Below are positions 44,066 to 54,926 of a stretch of 64,000 nucleotides of DNA, piece after piece. The position numbers and the translations under genes are program-made. The stretch lies in NCBI GenBank assembly GCA_039707655.1, contig CM077665.1, positions 82,895,954 to 82,959,953 of the forward strand, written 5' to 3'. This DNA comes from Elymus sibiricus. Lineage: Eukaryota; Streptophyta; Magnoliopsida; Poales; Poaceae. The notes under the pieces were generated by a model that did no database searches, was not told the DNA's origin, and was given only the letters and a program-made list of their open reading frames with translations. Position 1 is the stretch's first letter; every line of letters begins with the position of its first letter.

Positions 44066-45420
44066 GGTAAGTCGCCTGGGCACTCTTGAGCCCGAAAGGC
44101 ATAGACACATAGCAGAAAGCTCCAAAAGGCGTAATAAAAGACGTCTTATCTTGGTCTTTGACTGCCATCTTAATCTGATGATAACCTGAATAAGCATCCA
44201 AGAAGCATAAAATCTCACAACCCGCCGTTGCATCAATGATTTAGTCGATACGGGGGAGAGCAAACGGGTCAACCGGACACGCCTTGTTAAGATCTATGTA
44301 ATCCACGCACATGCGCCACGTGCCATTCTTCTTAAGTACCAACACCGGATTAGCTAACCATTCCGGGTGAAAAACTTCAACGATGAACCCTGCTGCCAAG
44401 AGCCGGGCCACCTCTTCCCCAATAGCCTTAAGCCTCTCCTCATTGAAACGACGGAGGAACTGTTTAACCGGCTTAAATTTAGGATCCACATTAAGGTGAT
44501 GCTCAGCGAATTCTCTCGGTACTCCCGGCATGTCAGACGGCTTCCATGCAAAGATGTCCCGATTCTCACGGATGAATTCGATGAGCGCGCTTTCCTATTT
44601 GGGATCCATATTGGCCCCAATAGTGAACTGCTGCGATGAGTCGCCAGGAGTGAAATCCACTAGCTTGGTATCCTCTGCCACAAACTTGAGAGGTGGCTCA
44701 GATTCCGTGCTAGGCTTCTTTAGCGGGGTCATATCTGTCGGGTCAACATTCTCCTTATAAAACTTGAGCTCCGCCTCGGCACAACTTGACTTTGCATATG
44801 CTGCATCGCCTTCCTCGCACTCAAGAGCAATCTTCCGATCACCATGCACTATAATCGTCCCATTTAACCCGGGCATCTTGAGCTGCAAGTACACATAACA
44901 AGGCCTGGCCATGAACTTGGCGTAAGCCGGTCGCCCAAACAAAGCGTGGTAAGGGCTCTTGATTTTGACCACCTCAAACCATAAGGTCTCCACCCTATAG
45001 TTAAACTCATCACCAAAAGCTACCTCCAGAGAAATTTTTCCGACTGGATAAGCCGATTTTCCGGGCACCACTCCGTGGAGGACTATTGAAGACAGCTTAA
45101 GGTCCTTATCACGCAAGTTCATCCGGCGGAACGTGTCATAATACAGGATGTTGATGCTGCTGCCACCATCCATAAGCACCTTGGTGAACACATAGCCTCC
45201 GACTTGGGGGGGGCACTACCAAAGCCAACTGTCCCGGGTTATCCACGCGCGGCGGGTGATCCTCCCTGCTCCAAGTTATGTCATACTCTGACCACTTTAA
45301 GTACTGAGGGAGAGCCGGCATGACCGCATTAACCGCCCGTTTGCGCACCTTCTGATCTCGCTTGTCAAGACTGGTTGTAAAAACATGATATTGGCCTCCA
45401 TTAAGCTGCTTTGGATTGCT
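44066..45420 (-). pseudogene. pol: Element G protease and N-terminal reverse transcriptase, broken
   Basis: Reading leftward: a linker (RAVNAVMPALPQYLKWSEYDITW), then a frameshift in a run of eight G (45206-45213, plus strand). Next is a protease-like domain with LMDGGSSINILY (D-G-G-S-S where the active site is usually D-[S/T]-G). A TAG at 44595-44597 follows, then the RT start with DIFAWKPSDMPGVPREFAEHHL, FIVEVFHPEWLANPVLVLKKNGTWRMCVDY and DLNKACP. A TAA at 44241-44243 interrupts it. The frame continues with FLDAYSGYHQIKM (catalytic Asp of motif A) to the truncation at about 44066. The YxDD motif is not present. Confidence 0.85.
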
Positions 45421-45441
45421 CTGGTACCCGAACTGGTTGTT

Positions 45442-47376
45442 TTATTGCTGACCTCCATTGCCAGACTGTTGGTTATCACCACCATGATTTCCTTGGCCTT
45501 GATAGCCAGAACCTGAGCCGCCTGCACCAAAGCCGGACCCAGGAGAGCCGGATCCTGACCCGCCAGACGGTCCACCGCCACCACCTTGATGCTGGTTAAC
45601 GCTGTAATTTCGAAACTCCCGCATGATCCAACAATCCCTCCAAGCATGAGTGGATGGCTTATCAGGAAGGCTATGCTTCGGGCAAGGAACATTCAACATC
45701 GCCTCCATATCAACAGGCTTGTGTTTACCGAAAGGCGGCTTGCCGTTGCCCTTGCTACGGTTATTCCCAGCACTGGTGTTGGCCACCAAATCTGAACCGG
45801 CGTCCTGATGCTTCCGCTTTCCATCATTGCCATTATTGTTTCCTCCCTCATTCTACTGTTGACTCTTGCCATTGCTATTCTTCTTACCCTTGGCCGATTT
45901 CTCATCATCGGAACTAGGGTCCTTCGTGCTATCAGAGTCTGCATACTTAGTGAGTGCCGCCATGAGCTCCCCCATGTCCTGGCATGTACATTTGAGCTGG
46001 CCAAGCTTCTGCTTCAAGGGCACAAAGTGGCAATTCTTCTCCAGAATCAGGACTGCTTGAGCCGCCGTAATGTTATCAGAAGAGTGGATGATGGTTGAAA
46101 CCCGCCGGACCCAATGATGAGCCGACTCGTCCTCACGCTGCACGCAATGATCCAAATCCACAATTGTCATGGGCTGCTTGCACGTTCCCTGGAAATTCTT
46201 GATGAACTTCGCCTTCAACTTGGCCCAAGAATTAATGGTGTTGGGTGGCAAACCCTTCAACCACGTGCAAGCCGGCCCTTCCAGAATCATGATGAAATAC
46301 TTGGCACATACTGCATCACTGACGTCTAACATCTCCATGGCTAGTTCATAGCTTTCGATCCAAGCTTCTGGAGGCAGATCAGCGGTATAATTAGGCACCT
46401 TGCGAGGACCCTTGAAGTCCTTCGGCAGGCGCTCGTTTCGTAAAGCCGACACTAAGCACGACACTCCCACAGCCCTGGAGGTTACTCCGGCTCCTACCGA
46501 AATGAAAAGCGCTACTGTGGGTTCTTGATAAGCCGCCACAGCTGCCAATGCTGCCGCCTCTCCCTGTGCTCTTGCCCGATCCACCAGCGCCTGAGCATCA
46601 AGAGCCGGCTGATTGTCTCGCGCCAGGTTTCGACGTCGCTCACTGCTTGAGATCGCAGGCGACTCTAAATGCCGACTGTAGCTGCGGCTCGGGATGGGGG
46701 TTGACTGCACGCGACTCCAACTGTAAGTATATTTCTCCTGCTGGGCCATCAATGTCTGCAAGTATCCAATGGCGTTCCTCACTTCTTCTGCAAAAGGCGT
46801 CCCATCAGGGGTGGGGATCGTGCCGAGTCTGGTCGCTGCTGCCACCATGTTCTCCGCCGGGTTAGAATAATGACCTGGCGGTGTCGGAAAAGACTGTGGC
46901 AGGGTCTGGTTCCTGCGGGACGGGTCTGGCTGCCGATGCTGAACCGCCGCCCTGCTCCCAGGTACTTCCGCCATCCGGGTCACGGTCAGAGGTGCATTTC
47001 GTCCCGTCCCTTGCTTGTTGAAAAGATTCCTGGCCTCATACTGAGCCGACAAACGGGACTGATGTCTCATCCGGTGGACTGCATCTGCGGTCTGCTGCTC
47101 CAGGTCAAGGCGAAAAGCTTCCGCCCTAAGGCGCTTCGACTCAGCATCCATCTAAGCCTTCAGTGCGTTGATTTCCTCTTGGACTCCGGCCATCTGGTCC
47201 TTCAACCTTGCGATCTCCGTGTTACGGGCTGCTTGGTTTTCGACCGTGACCTCGGTCCCCATCAGAGTTGTAAGCTCGTTCATCAGATCCAGCAAAACTT
47301 GAGCCGACGGCCTGCCTGATACGGACCCTGTCGCACCAGCGGCCGTGCTACCAGGGGCCGGTGCCGATCCTGCCAT
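45442..47376 (-). pseudogene. gag: Element G gag, with in-frame stops
   Basis: The frame starts at ATG 47376 (MAGSAPAPGS). A TAG at 47152-47154 and another at 45853-45855 interrupt it, and TAA 45442 ends it. All segments share one frame. The central part has the retrotransposon gag fold region: PPEAWIESYELAMEMLDV, GPACTWLKGLPPNTINSW and FIKNFQGTCKQP. After the second stop comes a C-x2-H..C-type segment (CPKHSLPDKPSTHAWRDC) and a Gly/Ser-rich tail. The gag packages genomic RNA; this copy cannot make a full protein. Confidence 0.82.
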
Positions 47377-47993
47377 GAAGACAGCGGCGCGGCGCGGCTT
47401 GGCGGCTCATAGTATTCGGGCTCATGGTACTCCGGCTCAGGGTAGCCCTCGACGTAGCCCCCAAGCCGGCCGTTGTGAAGCTGGTAGATTGATTCCGCCT
47501 CTCCGCTCGAGGATCCATCCTCTGAGTAGATGAGGGTTTCCTCCCGTGACATGGAACCTTCAAGCTCCGCGCCTTGGGTAAAGCCGACGAAGACGTGCTT
47601 CCGACCCGGGTTAACTCGGGCGGGTTGCACACGCCGGGCCGGCTCAACGAGGTCGGTGCAGATGTCCGGCCCAGGCTTAGATCCGCCGATCTTGCCGATG
47701 AAGACGTGAATTCCGCTGAAGGGGACCCGGTACCCGTACTTGATTGAGTCGGCCTCGGGGCCCCAGCCAGCGTCGTCGATGTAGAGCTTGCCGCGGCGAC
47801 TCTTAGTCATCCCGCCAACGGCGTATCCCGCGATCCCTATGAGAGAGCCCTCCGAGAATTCCACACCATCGAGCGTCAGCCCCACGGTGGGCGCCAACTG
47901 TCGTGGTTTTGTCACGGCAGATGTCCCCGTGAAAGGACTTAGGTTCGAGGCCATCGCTAAGGAGGTGATCTCGAAGGGGTTGATCAGAATCAA
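47283..47993 (-). CDS. Leader ORF of element G
   Basis: An open frame runs from inside the LTR (47993) across the primer site to 47283, overlapping the gag start in another frame. A likelier start is the ATG at MTKSRRGKLY, after the primer site. The protein has DDAGWGPEADSIKYGYRVPF and a tail rich in Y, E and P. Function unknown. Such ORFs may be the N-terminal part of gag before an indel. Confidence 0.45.
   Translation of the reverse strand: MILINPFEITSLAMASNLSPFTGTSAVTKPRQLAPTVGLTLDGVEFSEGSLIGIAGYAVGGMTKSRRGKLYIDDAGWGPEADSIKYGYRVPFSGIHVFIGKIGGSKPGPDICTDLVEPARRVQPARVNPGRKHVFVGFTQGAELEGSMSREETLIYSEDGSSSGEAESIYQLHNGRLGGYVEGYPEPEYHEPEYYEPPSRAAPLSSWQDRHRPLVARPLVRQGPYQAGRRLKFCWI
47879..47898 (-). 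other. Primer binding region of element G
   Basis: On the minus strand, gttggcgcccaccgtggggc lies directly after the LTR end. I am not certain which tRNA it matches. Confidence 0.6.
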
Positions 47994-48410
47994 GAGACAA
48001 GGATTACCCAGGTTCGGCCCCTCGGAAAGAGGTAAAAGCCTACGTCCTCCTTTGTGTTGTATTGATGGGGTTTCGATTACAAGGGAGCGAGTTCGCTTGA
48101 CCTAGCTATCAATCAGTTGTTTCGTAGTCTAAGCCACCCTGGTAACCCGCCTTTATATACACAGGTCAAGGCCCTGGGCTTACAAGAGTCTGGGCCGGGT
48201 TATACTTGATAACCGACCTCACCTCTAACTACACATGCCTTGTCTAACAAGCCGCCACCGGCGGCTTACACCACCGGGTTACATCTTGTCTTCTAGTTCC
48301 GGGCCTCCAGGCCCATTGAACAAGCTTGCGCTAAGCCCGGTTATTAAGCCGCCAACCGTATGACCCGGCCCCACCTGGGCGGGTCTCGCCACGGGGTTAT
48401 ATCCCCAACA
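47899..48410 (-). repeat. 5' LTR of element G
   Basis: 512 bp. On the minus strand it starts TGTTGGGGATATAACC at 48410 and ends ..ACCACGACA at 47899. A TATA box lies at 48159-48152 (tatataaa on the minus strand), followed by the ggccgaacctgggtaa U5 motif near 48010. Confidence 0.88.
48152..48159 (-). promoter_or_regulatory. TATA box of the element G LTR
   Basis: The minus strand reads tatataaa, in the context gtgtatataaaggcgg, about 255 bp into the LTR. Confidence 0.65.
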
Positions 48411-49919
48411 GGATCCATGTATGAAAACAAAGTATGGGCTTTGGAAGTATTACCTAAAGGGCGAAAGGCCATTCAGAACAAATGGATCTTTAAGAAGAAG
48501 ACGGACGTGGACGGGAATGTCACCGTCTATAAAGCTCGACTTGTGGCAAAGGGTTTTTCACAAGTTCAAGGAGTTGACTATGATGAGACCTTCTCACCCG
48601 TAGCGATGCTTAAGTCCGTCAGAATCATGTTAGCAATAGCTGCATTTTTTGATTATGAAATTTGGCAGATGGATGTCAAAATAGCGTTCCTTAACGGTTT
48701 CCTTAAGGAAGAGTTGTATATGATGCAACCAGAAGGTTGTGTCGATCCAGAGAATGCTGACAAAGTTTGTAAGCTCCAGGGATCCATTTATGGACTGGTG
48801 CAAGCATCTCGGAGTTGGAATCTTCGCTTTGATGAGGTGATCAAAGCATTCGGGTTTATACAAGTTTACGGAGAAGCTTGTATTTACAAGAAAGTGAGTG
48901 GGAGCTCTATAGCGTTTCTAATATTATATGTGGATGACATATTGCTGATTGGAAACAATATAGAAATGTTGGAAAGCGTGAAGGAATATTTGAACAAGAG
49001 TTTTTCAATGAAGGACCTAGGAGAAGCTGCTTTCATATTAGGCATCAAGATCTATAGAGATAGATCGAGACGCTTGATAGGACTTTCACAGAGCACATAC
49101 CTTGACAAAGTTTTGAAGAAGTTCAAAATGGATCAGTCCAAGAAGGGGTTCTTGCCTGTATTGCAAGGTGTGAAGTTGAGTAAGACTCAATGCCCAGTGA
49201 CTGCAGAAGATAGAGAAAAGATGAGTGTCGTACCCTATGCTTCAGCCATAGGCTCTATCATGTATGCAATGGTGTGCACAAGACCCGATGTCAGCCTTGC
49301 CATAAGTATGACCGGAAGGTTTCAAAGTGATCCAAGAATGGAACACTGGACGGCGGTCAAGAATATCCTTAAGTACCTGAAAAGGACTAAATAAATGTTT
49401 CTTGTTTATGGAGGTGATCAAGAGCTCATCGTAAAGGGTTACGTCGATGCAAGCTTTGACACTGATCCGGATGACTCTAAGTCTCAAACTGGATACGTAT
49501 TTATTCTCAATGGGGGAGCGGTAAGCTGGTGCAGTTCCAAGCAGAGCGTGGTAGCTGATTCTACATACGAAGCGGAGTACATCGCTGCCTCGGAGGCGAC
49601 GAAGGAAGGTGTCTGGATGAAGGAGTTCATGACAGATCTTGGAGTAGTGCCCAGTGCACTGAACCCAATGACTTTGTTCTGTGACAACACTGGTGCCATT
49701 GCTCTGGCCAAGGAACCAAGGTTTCACAAGAGGACCAGACACATAAAGCGACGCTTCAATTCCATCCGCGATTACATCAAGGAGGAGGACATAAATATTT
49801 GCGAAGTACACACGGATCTGAATGTCGCAGACCCATTGACTAAACCTCTTCCAAGGGCTAAACATGATCAACACAAGAACTTTATGGGTGTTAGATTCAT
49901 TACAATTTTAATCACATAG
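48411..49919 (+). pseudogene. pol: Copia reverse transcriptase and RNase H, with one in-frame stop
   Basis: The frame enters at the junction and shows copia RT motifs: NKWIFKKKTDVDGNV, YKARLVAKGFSQVQGVDY, ETFSPVAMLKSVR, QMDVKIAFLNGFL and YGLVQASRSWN (usually LKQASR). The catalytic YVDD is at 48927-48938. A TAA at 49392-49394 interrupts the end of RT. The same frame continues with RNase H: GYVDASFDTDPDDSKSQTGY, ADSTYEAEYIAASEA and DNTGAIALAKEP, closing with VADPLTKPLPRAKH. Gag, protease and integrase are not in the window. Confidence 0.92.
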
Positions 49920-49944
49920 TGATGTGAGCTAGATTATTGACTCT

Positions 49945-49960
49945 AGTGCAAGTGGGAGAC
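49945..49960 (+). other. Polypurine tract of the copia element
   Basis: The sequence agtgcaagtgggagac lies directly before the LTR. BARE-type elements have the same tract. Confidence 0.75.
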
Positions 49961-51760
49961 TATTGGAAATATGCCCTAGAGGCAATAATAAAGTGGTTAT
50001 TATTATATTTCCTTGTTCATGATAGATGTTTATTAACCATGCTATAATTGTATTGATTGGAAACACAAATACATGTGTGGTTACATAGATAACACTGTGT
50101 CCCTAGTATGCCTCTAGTAGACTAGCTCGTTGATCAAAGATGGTCAAGGTTTCCTAGCCATAGACATGAGATGTCATTTGATAACGAGATCACATCATTA
50201 GGAGAATGATGTGATGGACAAGACCCAAACTATGAACATAGCATATGATCGTGTCAGTTTATTGCTATAGTTTTCTGCATGTCAAGTATCTGTTCCTATG
50301 ACCATGAGATCATGCAACTCACTGACACCGGAGGAATACCTTGTGTGTATCAAACGTCACAACGTAACTGGGTGACTATAAAGATCCTCTACAGGTATCT
50401 CCGAAGGTGTCTATTGAGCTGGCATGGATCGAGACTGGGATTTGTTACTCCGTGTGACGGAGAGGTATCTCAGGGCCCACTCGGTAATGCAACATCACAA
50501 TAAGCCTTGCAAGCAAAGTGACTAAAGAGTTAGCCACGGGATCTTGTATTATGGAATGAGTAAAGAGACTTGCCGGTAACGAGATTGAACTAGGTATAGA
50601 GATACCGACGATCGAATCTCGGGCAAGTAACATACCGAAGAACAAAGGGAACAACATACGGGATTAACTGAATCCTTGACATAGAGGTTCAATCGATAAG
50701 GATCTTCGTAGAATATGTAGGAACCAATATGGGCATCCAGGTCCCGCTATTGGTTATTGACCGTAGAGGTATCTCGGTCATGTCTACATAGTTCTCGAAC
50801 CCGCAGGGTCTGCACACTTAACGTTCGGTGATGTTTCGGTAGTATTGAGTTATGAATGGTGGTGACCGAAGATCGTTAGGAGTCCCAAATGAGATTCCGG
50901 ACGTCACGAGGAGCTCCGGAATGGTCTGGAGGTAAATATTGATATATAGGAAGTACCGTTTTGGTCGCTGGAAAAGTTTCAGGTACTTCCGGTAGTGTAC
51001 CGGGGGTGCTGGCAGGGTTCCGGGGGAACATCGGGAGGGGCCACCCACGCCGGGAGGCCACATGGGCCTTAGGGGTGGCGCACCAGCCCTTAGTGGGCTG
51101 GGCAAACCAGCCCCAAAGGGCCCATGCGGCTGGGGTGTGGAAAAAGGAAAAACCCCAAGTGGGGTAAGGAGATCCAAGTAGGATTGGAATCCTACTTGGA
51201 GTAGGATTGGAGGTGGACTCCTCCACATCCTGTTCGGCCGACTCCTAGGGGAAACCCTAGGGGCGCCGGCCCCTCCCCTCCCTCCTATATATATTGGAGG
51301 GGAGAGAGGGCAGCCGCACCGAACCCTAAGCCACGGTGCCGCCCTCTCTCCCCACTAGATCGTCTCCCCTAGTTTTCGGTGGTGCTTAGGCGAAGCCCTG
51401 CCGGAATAGTTCCACTACCACCGCCGCCGCGCCATCGCGCTGCCGGAGAACTCATCTACCTCTCCGCTCCCTCTTTCTTTATCAAGAAGGCGGAGATCGT
51501 TATCGAGCTGTACGTGTGCTAACGCGGAGGTGCCGTCCGTTCGGCACTAGATCGGGACGGATCGTGATTGGATCGCGGGACGGCTAGCGATTTGGATCGC
51601 AAAGACGTTCGACTACATCAACCGCGTTTCTTAACGCTTCCCGCTTAGCGATCTACAAGGGTACGTAGATCCACTCTCCCTCTCGTAGATGCTCATCACC
51701 ATGGATAGATCTTGCGTGTGCGTAGGAAATTTTTTGTTTCCCATGCAACGTTCCCCAATA
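49961..51760 (+). repeat. 3' LTR of the copia element, 1.8 kb
   Basis: It runs from tattggaaatatgcc to ..ttccccaata. Family LTRs normally start TGTTGG and end CCAACA, so both termini are altered (TA..TA). The TATA box is at 51286-51294 and a GC-rich imperfect inverted repeat lies near 51060-51125. Confidence 0.88.
51286..51294 (+). promoter_or_regulatory. TATA box of the copia LTR
   Basis: The sequence tatatatat, in the context ccctcctatatatattggagg, is followed by a pyrimidine-rich leader. Confidence 0.65.
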
Positions 51761-52320
51761 GTGCAATAGTTTAAGTACATCTAGATGTGATTTAAAAAAA
51801 ATAGTATTCTCTGTGGTTCCAAATGGCATTAATTTTTATCCAATGCAAATTTAATTCCCTACCTTTCCTTGTCCATGCCCGAATCAAATTTAACCTTACC
51901 AAAAACTCACCCAAATCCAAACTTTTCTTGCCATCCTCTACTTATACACAAATCAAAATAAATCTTATCTAAAGCTAGAATATGGTGGACGTAAATTAAA
52001 TGTCGGACAAAATTTATGATCAACCACTAGAATATATATCCCCTTTTAATGCACGGGCATTTAGCTAGTATTTTCTAAAAGTAGAGTAATAACACATAGA
52101 CTGAAAATATCAATAAAAAGTTGAAGTAAGAAATCAGAAACATGTGTGTGTATAACAACCCACACTTATAGCATCAAACAGGGGGCGCCCCTATGTCTCC
52201 CATTCAGCGAGACAAAGGGAACCCTCGTTGAAGGGTGCCACGACTCAACAATCTTGTTTTTTTGTTTTTTACTTTTTTGCTTTCGATTTTTGGTTTCGTT
52301 TTTTACTTCCAAATATTATA
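51761..52320. other. Unassigned AT-rich intergenic DNA
   Basis: No ORF. It contains ttaatgcacgggcatttagctagta and a gggggcgcccc..gtctcccattcagcgagac segment. Both have the look of ends of old DNA transposons (MITE or Mutator-like), but I could not pair them into an element. Confidence 0.4.
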
Positions 52321-52329
52321 AATAAATAC

Positions 52330-53110
52330 ATCACAAAAATCACTCTATATAAAACATTCGGAAAATATTGACCATGCATTTGAAAAATATTAAATGTGTA
52401 TAGAGAATATGTTTGTCACGTATACAAAAAATGTATACAAACAAAATAAAATGTGTATGAAACAATTTGATCATGTATTTTAAAAAGGTAATCAAGCAAT
52501 TGAATAAATGTTGAACAAGTGTTTGAAAAATGCTAAGCACGAATTCAGAAAATGTTACATGTGTATAGAAAAAATGTTGGCCATGTATTAAAAAGATGAT
52601 GAACTTTTTCTGATCATCTATATAAAATGATAATCAAGCATTTGAAACAAATAAGTATTTGATTTTTTATCAGGTATTAAAAAATGATGAAAAATTTGAT
52701 CATGTATATACAAATGTTAACAAATCGTTCAAAAAATGCTAAATAAGTATTTGAAATTTTTTAATCAAGTATTTGAATTTTTCTAAATGTTTTTAAGGAA
52801 ATATTTACCATGTGTCCAAAAAATATTAATATTGCATTAAGAAAATGTTAAATGCGAATAGAAAAAAATGTTGACCATGTAATAGAAAATGTTAACCTTG
52901 CATTTGAAAAATGTCAATAAAGCATTTGAAAAAAAATTAAAAGCACGTATAAAAAAATATTGACCATGTATTCACATAATGTTAATCTTATATTTTCAAA
53001 ATTTTAATCAAACATTTGTTTTGTTTAAAGTGTATAGAAATAAAGTTGACGCTGTATTAAAAAATGTTAAACGTGTATTAGAAAATATTGGTGACATATA
53101 CAAAAATTGT
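52330..53110. repeat. Highly degenerate short tandem repeat, AT-rich
   Basis: A unit of roughly 30-45 bp built on aaaatgttgaccatgtatttgaaa recurs about twenty times with heavy divergence (for example near 52369, 52577, 52871 and 52957). Confidence 0.7.
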
Positions 53111-53385
53111 AGAATAAAAACCAAAAAAAGGCAAAAGAAAAAAGAAACTGAAAAAGAAACAAGATAAACAAAAGAAAAATGATAATAAAAAAATGAAGAA
53201 ACAAATGAAAAAAACGGAGAAAAAAAAGAAACAAAAGAAAATGAATGAAGAAACAAATAAATAAAACCAAAGAGAAGCTACGAAAAAGAAAGAAAAAACC
53301 CAATGCAAACAGAGAAAGCGGTGAAAAAGAAAACAAAAATAACTTGGAAAAATGAAGAAGAGACTATGGAAAACATGGCTCGTTC
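53111..53385. repeat. A/G-rich low-complexity tract
   Basis: Almost entirely aaaagaaac-type text on the plus strand. Hydrophobic ORFs on the minus strand here are poly-T artefacts. Confidence 0.8.
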
Positions 53386-53683
53386 CGACTTAAGTAGTCC
53401 CACCCTAGTCCCTACTACTTCATCATGAAGCTGAGGCAAGCCAAGTGGCTAGCCACGCTTGCCCTTTACCCGGAGACCAAGGTTTCTATCCCTGGCTCGC
53501 TTGCTTTTCTGCTCTCTTTGAGAGCATCTCCAGCCGCACCACCAACAGGCCCTCCGAGGCGTCTTTTTTCCGCCGGCGCAAAAAAAGCCCCCAGTCGCGC
53601 CCCCAGGGCGCCGAATTCCGCCGGTTCGGGCCATTTTTTGGCCCGGCGATCCCAGGCCGAACCCAGCGTGTTGGGGGCACTTG
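53386..53683. other. Fragment of a GC-rich interspersed repeat, cut by CACTA-3
   Basis: From 53522, gagcatctccagccgc..gcgcaaaaaaagcc..gcccggcgatcccaggcc has the appearance of a dispersed grass repeat. It breaks off at the CACTA-3 start. The last three bases, ttg, should be the target duplication. Confidence 0.5.
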
Positions 53684-53732
53684 CACTAGTACATAACAGG
53701 GCTTTGGTCCAGCCCTGAGAAGCCCATTAATC

Positions 53733-53915
53733 CCGGTTCACTCACGAACCGGGACCCATGGGGGCATTGGTCCCGGTTCGTGAGGCCAGGGCGCCGGCCG
53801 GGCCTCATGGGCCATTGGTCCCGGTTCGTCTAACCCCTTTGGTCCCGGTTCCAGACACGAACCGGGACCAAATGGTCTCCTTTAGTCCCGGTTCCAGCCA
53901 CAAACCGGGACCAAT
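53733..53915. repeat. CACTA-3 left subterminal repeat array
   Basis: Six or so ggtcccggtt/aaccgggac units in both orientations. It is closely similar to 11455-11630 of CACTA-1, including gggggcat[t/c]ggtcccggttcg. Confidence 0.85.
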
Positions 53916-53923
53916 GGTCGGCC

Positions 53924-53931
53924 TATATATA
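53924..53931 (+). promoter_or_regulatory. TATA box of the first CACTA-3 transcription unit
   Basis: The sequence tatatata, in the context ggcctatatataccccct, lies just after the subterminal array. A 5' leader follows with a probable intron ending ..ttattatatag at 54306, five bases before the first ATG. Confidence 0.65.
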
Positions 53932-54310
53932 CCCCCTGCCCGCGAGCAGAGCAATGCACTGCTCACTTTTTTTTGGCCGGCCGTGGGAGAGCTTTGTGGT
54001 GCTCTAGCTCACCTCCTATGCACATGAGGTGTTCGATGAAATGCCCGAACCACACTTAAGCTTTCTCCTTTCGAAGCTCCTTGTCCAAGCTCAATTTTCC
54101 TCAAGATTTGTTTAGGTTTGGCGGTCCGTCCTGTCCCGTCCCCGTCCTCACCGCCGTCGATCGCCCGCGCCCATCTCGGCGCCGGCACCACCGTGGTTAG
54201 CCTCTTCTTCTTATCTTCTTTCTAAAAGAAAAAAGTTCTTACTTGTATCATTTAGATAGATACTTGTGTAATTTTCTTACTTTTATTATTGTTTGTTATT
54301 ATATAGTGCC

Positions 54311-54780
54311 ATGGTCATGGTATCCGCCCACGTCGGCCCTCGTCCGGTCTATGATTCGGATGTGGTATATATTATCTTTTATAACTATTTGTTTTATTTA
54401 GTGTTTATGACAATTATGCCGACCAACGTGACATAGACTTTTTAATCTAGGAGGTATGTGAACCGGAAATTCCAACCGACATAGAAATTCTTGTCGAGAA
54501 GTTAAATTTGGTTGAAAAAGAAAACAATTACTTGAAAGAAAAATTACAAAGAGTTGAAGAGGAGAAGATGAAGTTGGAGTTGCATGTTGCCGATGTCGTC
54601 GACGATCACAAGATCAAGATGGATGCAATGCGCTTGAAGATTAGAAAGATTAGAAAATATGCCATTCATACTGAGGCTTGGTATCATTATGTCGTTGGAT
54701 CAATTGGTACCTTAGTTGCGGTTATGATCGCATTTGTTATTGCATTTAAATTTTATAGTTTCAATGTATGTTTTAATTAG
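54311..54780 (+). CDS. CACTA-3 small coiled-coil protein with one transmembrane segment, two exons, 127 aa
   Basis: Exon 1 is 54311-54364 (ATG in a good context, gccATGG). Its donor is GTG|GTATAT. Exon 2 is 54451-54780, after acceptor tttttaatctag. The frame is kept. Residues about 19-80 are strongly heptad-like and charged (EKLNLVEKENNYLKEKLQRV). They are followed by a basic stretch (RLKIRKIRKY) and a single hydrophobic segment of about 22 residues (GSIGTLVAVMIAFVIAFKFY). The basic residues before the segment suggest the N-terminal part faces the cytosol or nucleoplasm. Neither TNP1 nor TNP2 families have such a protein to my knowledge. It precedes the transposase on the same strand by 146 bp and could be spliced with it or be independent. 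Function unknown. Confidence 0.7.
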
Positions 54781-54926
54781 ATGCTCTAGAGAGCTATATG
54801 TTGTTCAATAATGAGAACTATGTATGAACGTTATGTATTTATTTTGGTCACTACTGTACTTTGGCTTTAATGTGATGATGAATTTCTATTAATTTGGTCA
54901 CTTCTCTATTCATGATATGCACGCAG

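Larger units (their letters stand above)
44066..48410 (-). mobile_element. Element G: 5' part of a minus-strand Ty3/gypsy retrotransposon
   Basis: Its 5' LTR is at the right (47899-48410), followed leftward by primer site, leader ORF, gag, protease and the first half of RT. The sequence stops inside RT, right after a SMPFGLKSAQATYQ motif. The rest of RT, RNase H, integrase and 3' LTR are missing. The right flank ggatcc (48411) is inside copia pol, so G inserted into copia element C. Several frame breaks show it is dead. Confidence 0.88.
48411..51760 (+). mobile_element. Element C: Ty1/copia retrotransposon, BARE/Angela-like, 3' part
   Basis: It retains RT, RNase H, the polypurine tract and the 3' LTR (1.8 kb, the usual length for the BARE/Angela/WIS group). 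The LTR text is close to BARE-type LTRs as I recall them. The left side is lost where element G was inserted. 51761-51765 (gtgca) would be its target duplication copy. Confidence 0.88.

Noticed and set aside
48360..48410. Extending the copia ORF leftward into 48360
   Set aside because: Those codons lie in the LTR of element G. The copia homology starts only at 48411.
53008..53336. Very hydrophobic ORFs on the minus strand suggesting membrane proteins
   Set aside because: They are poly-T tracts read as Phe/Leu/Ser. There is no complexity or start context.
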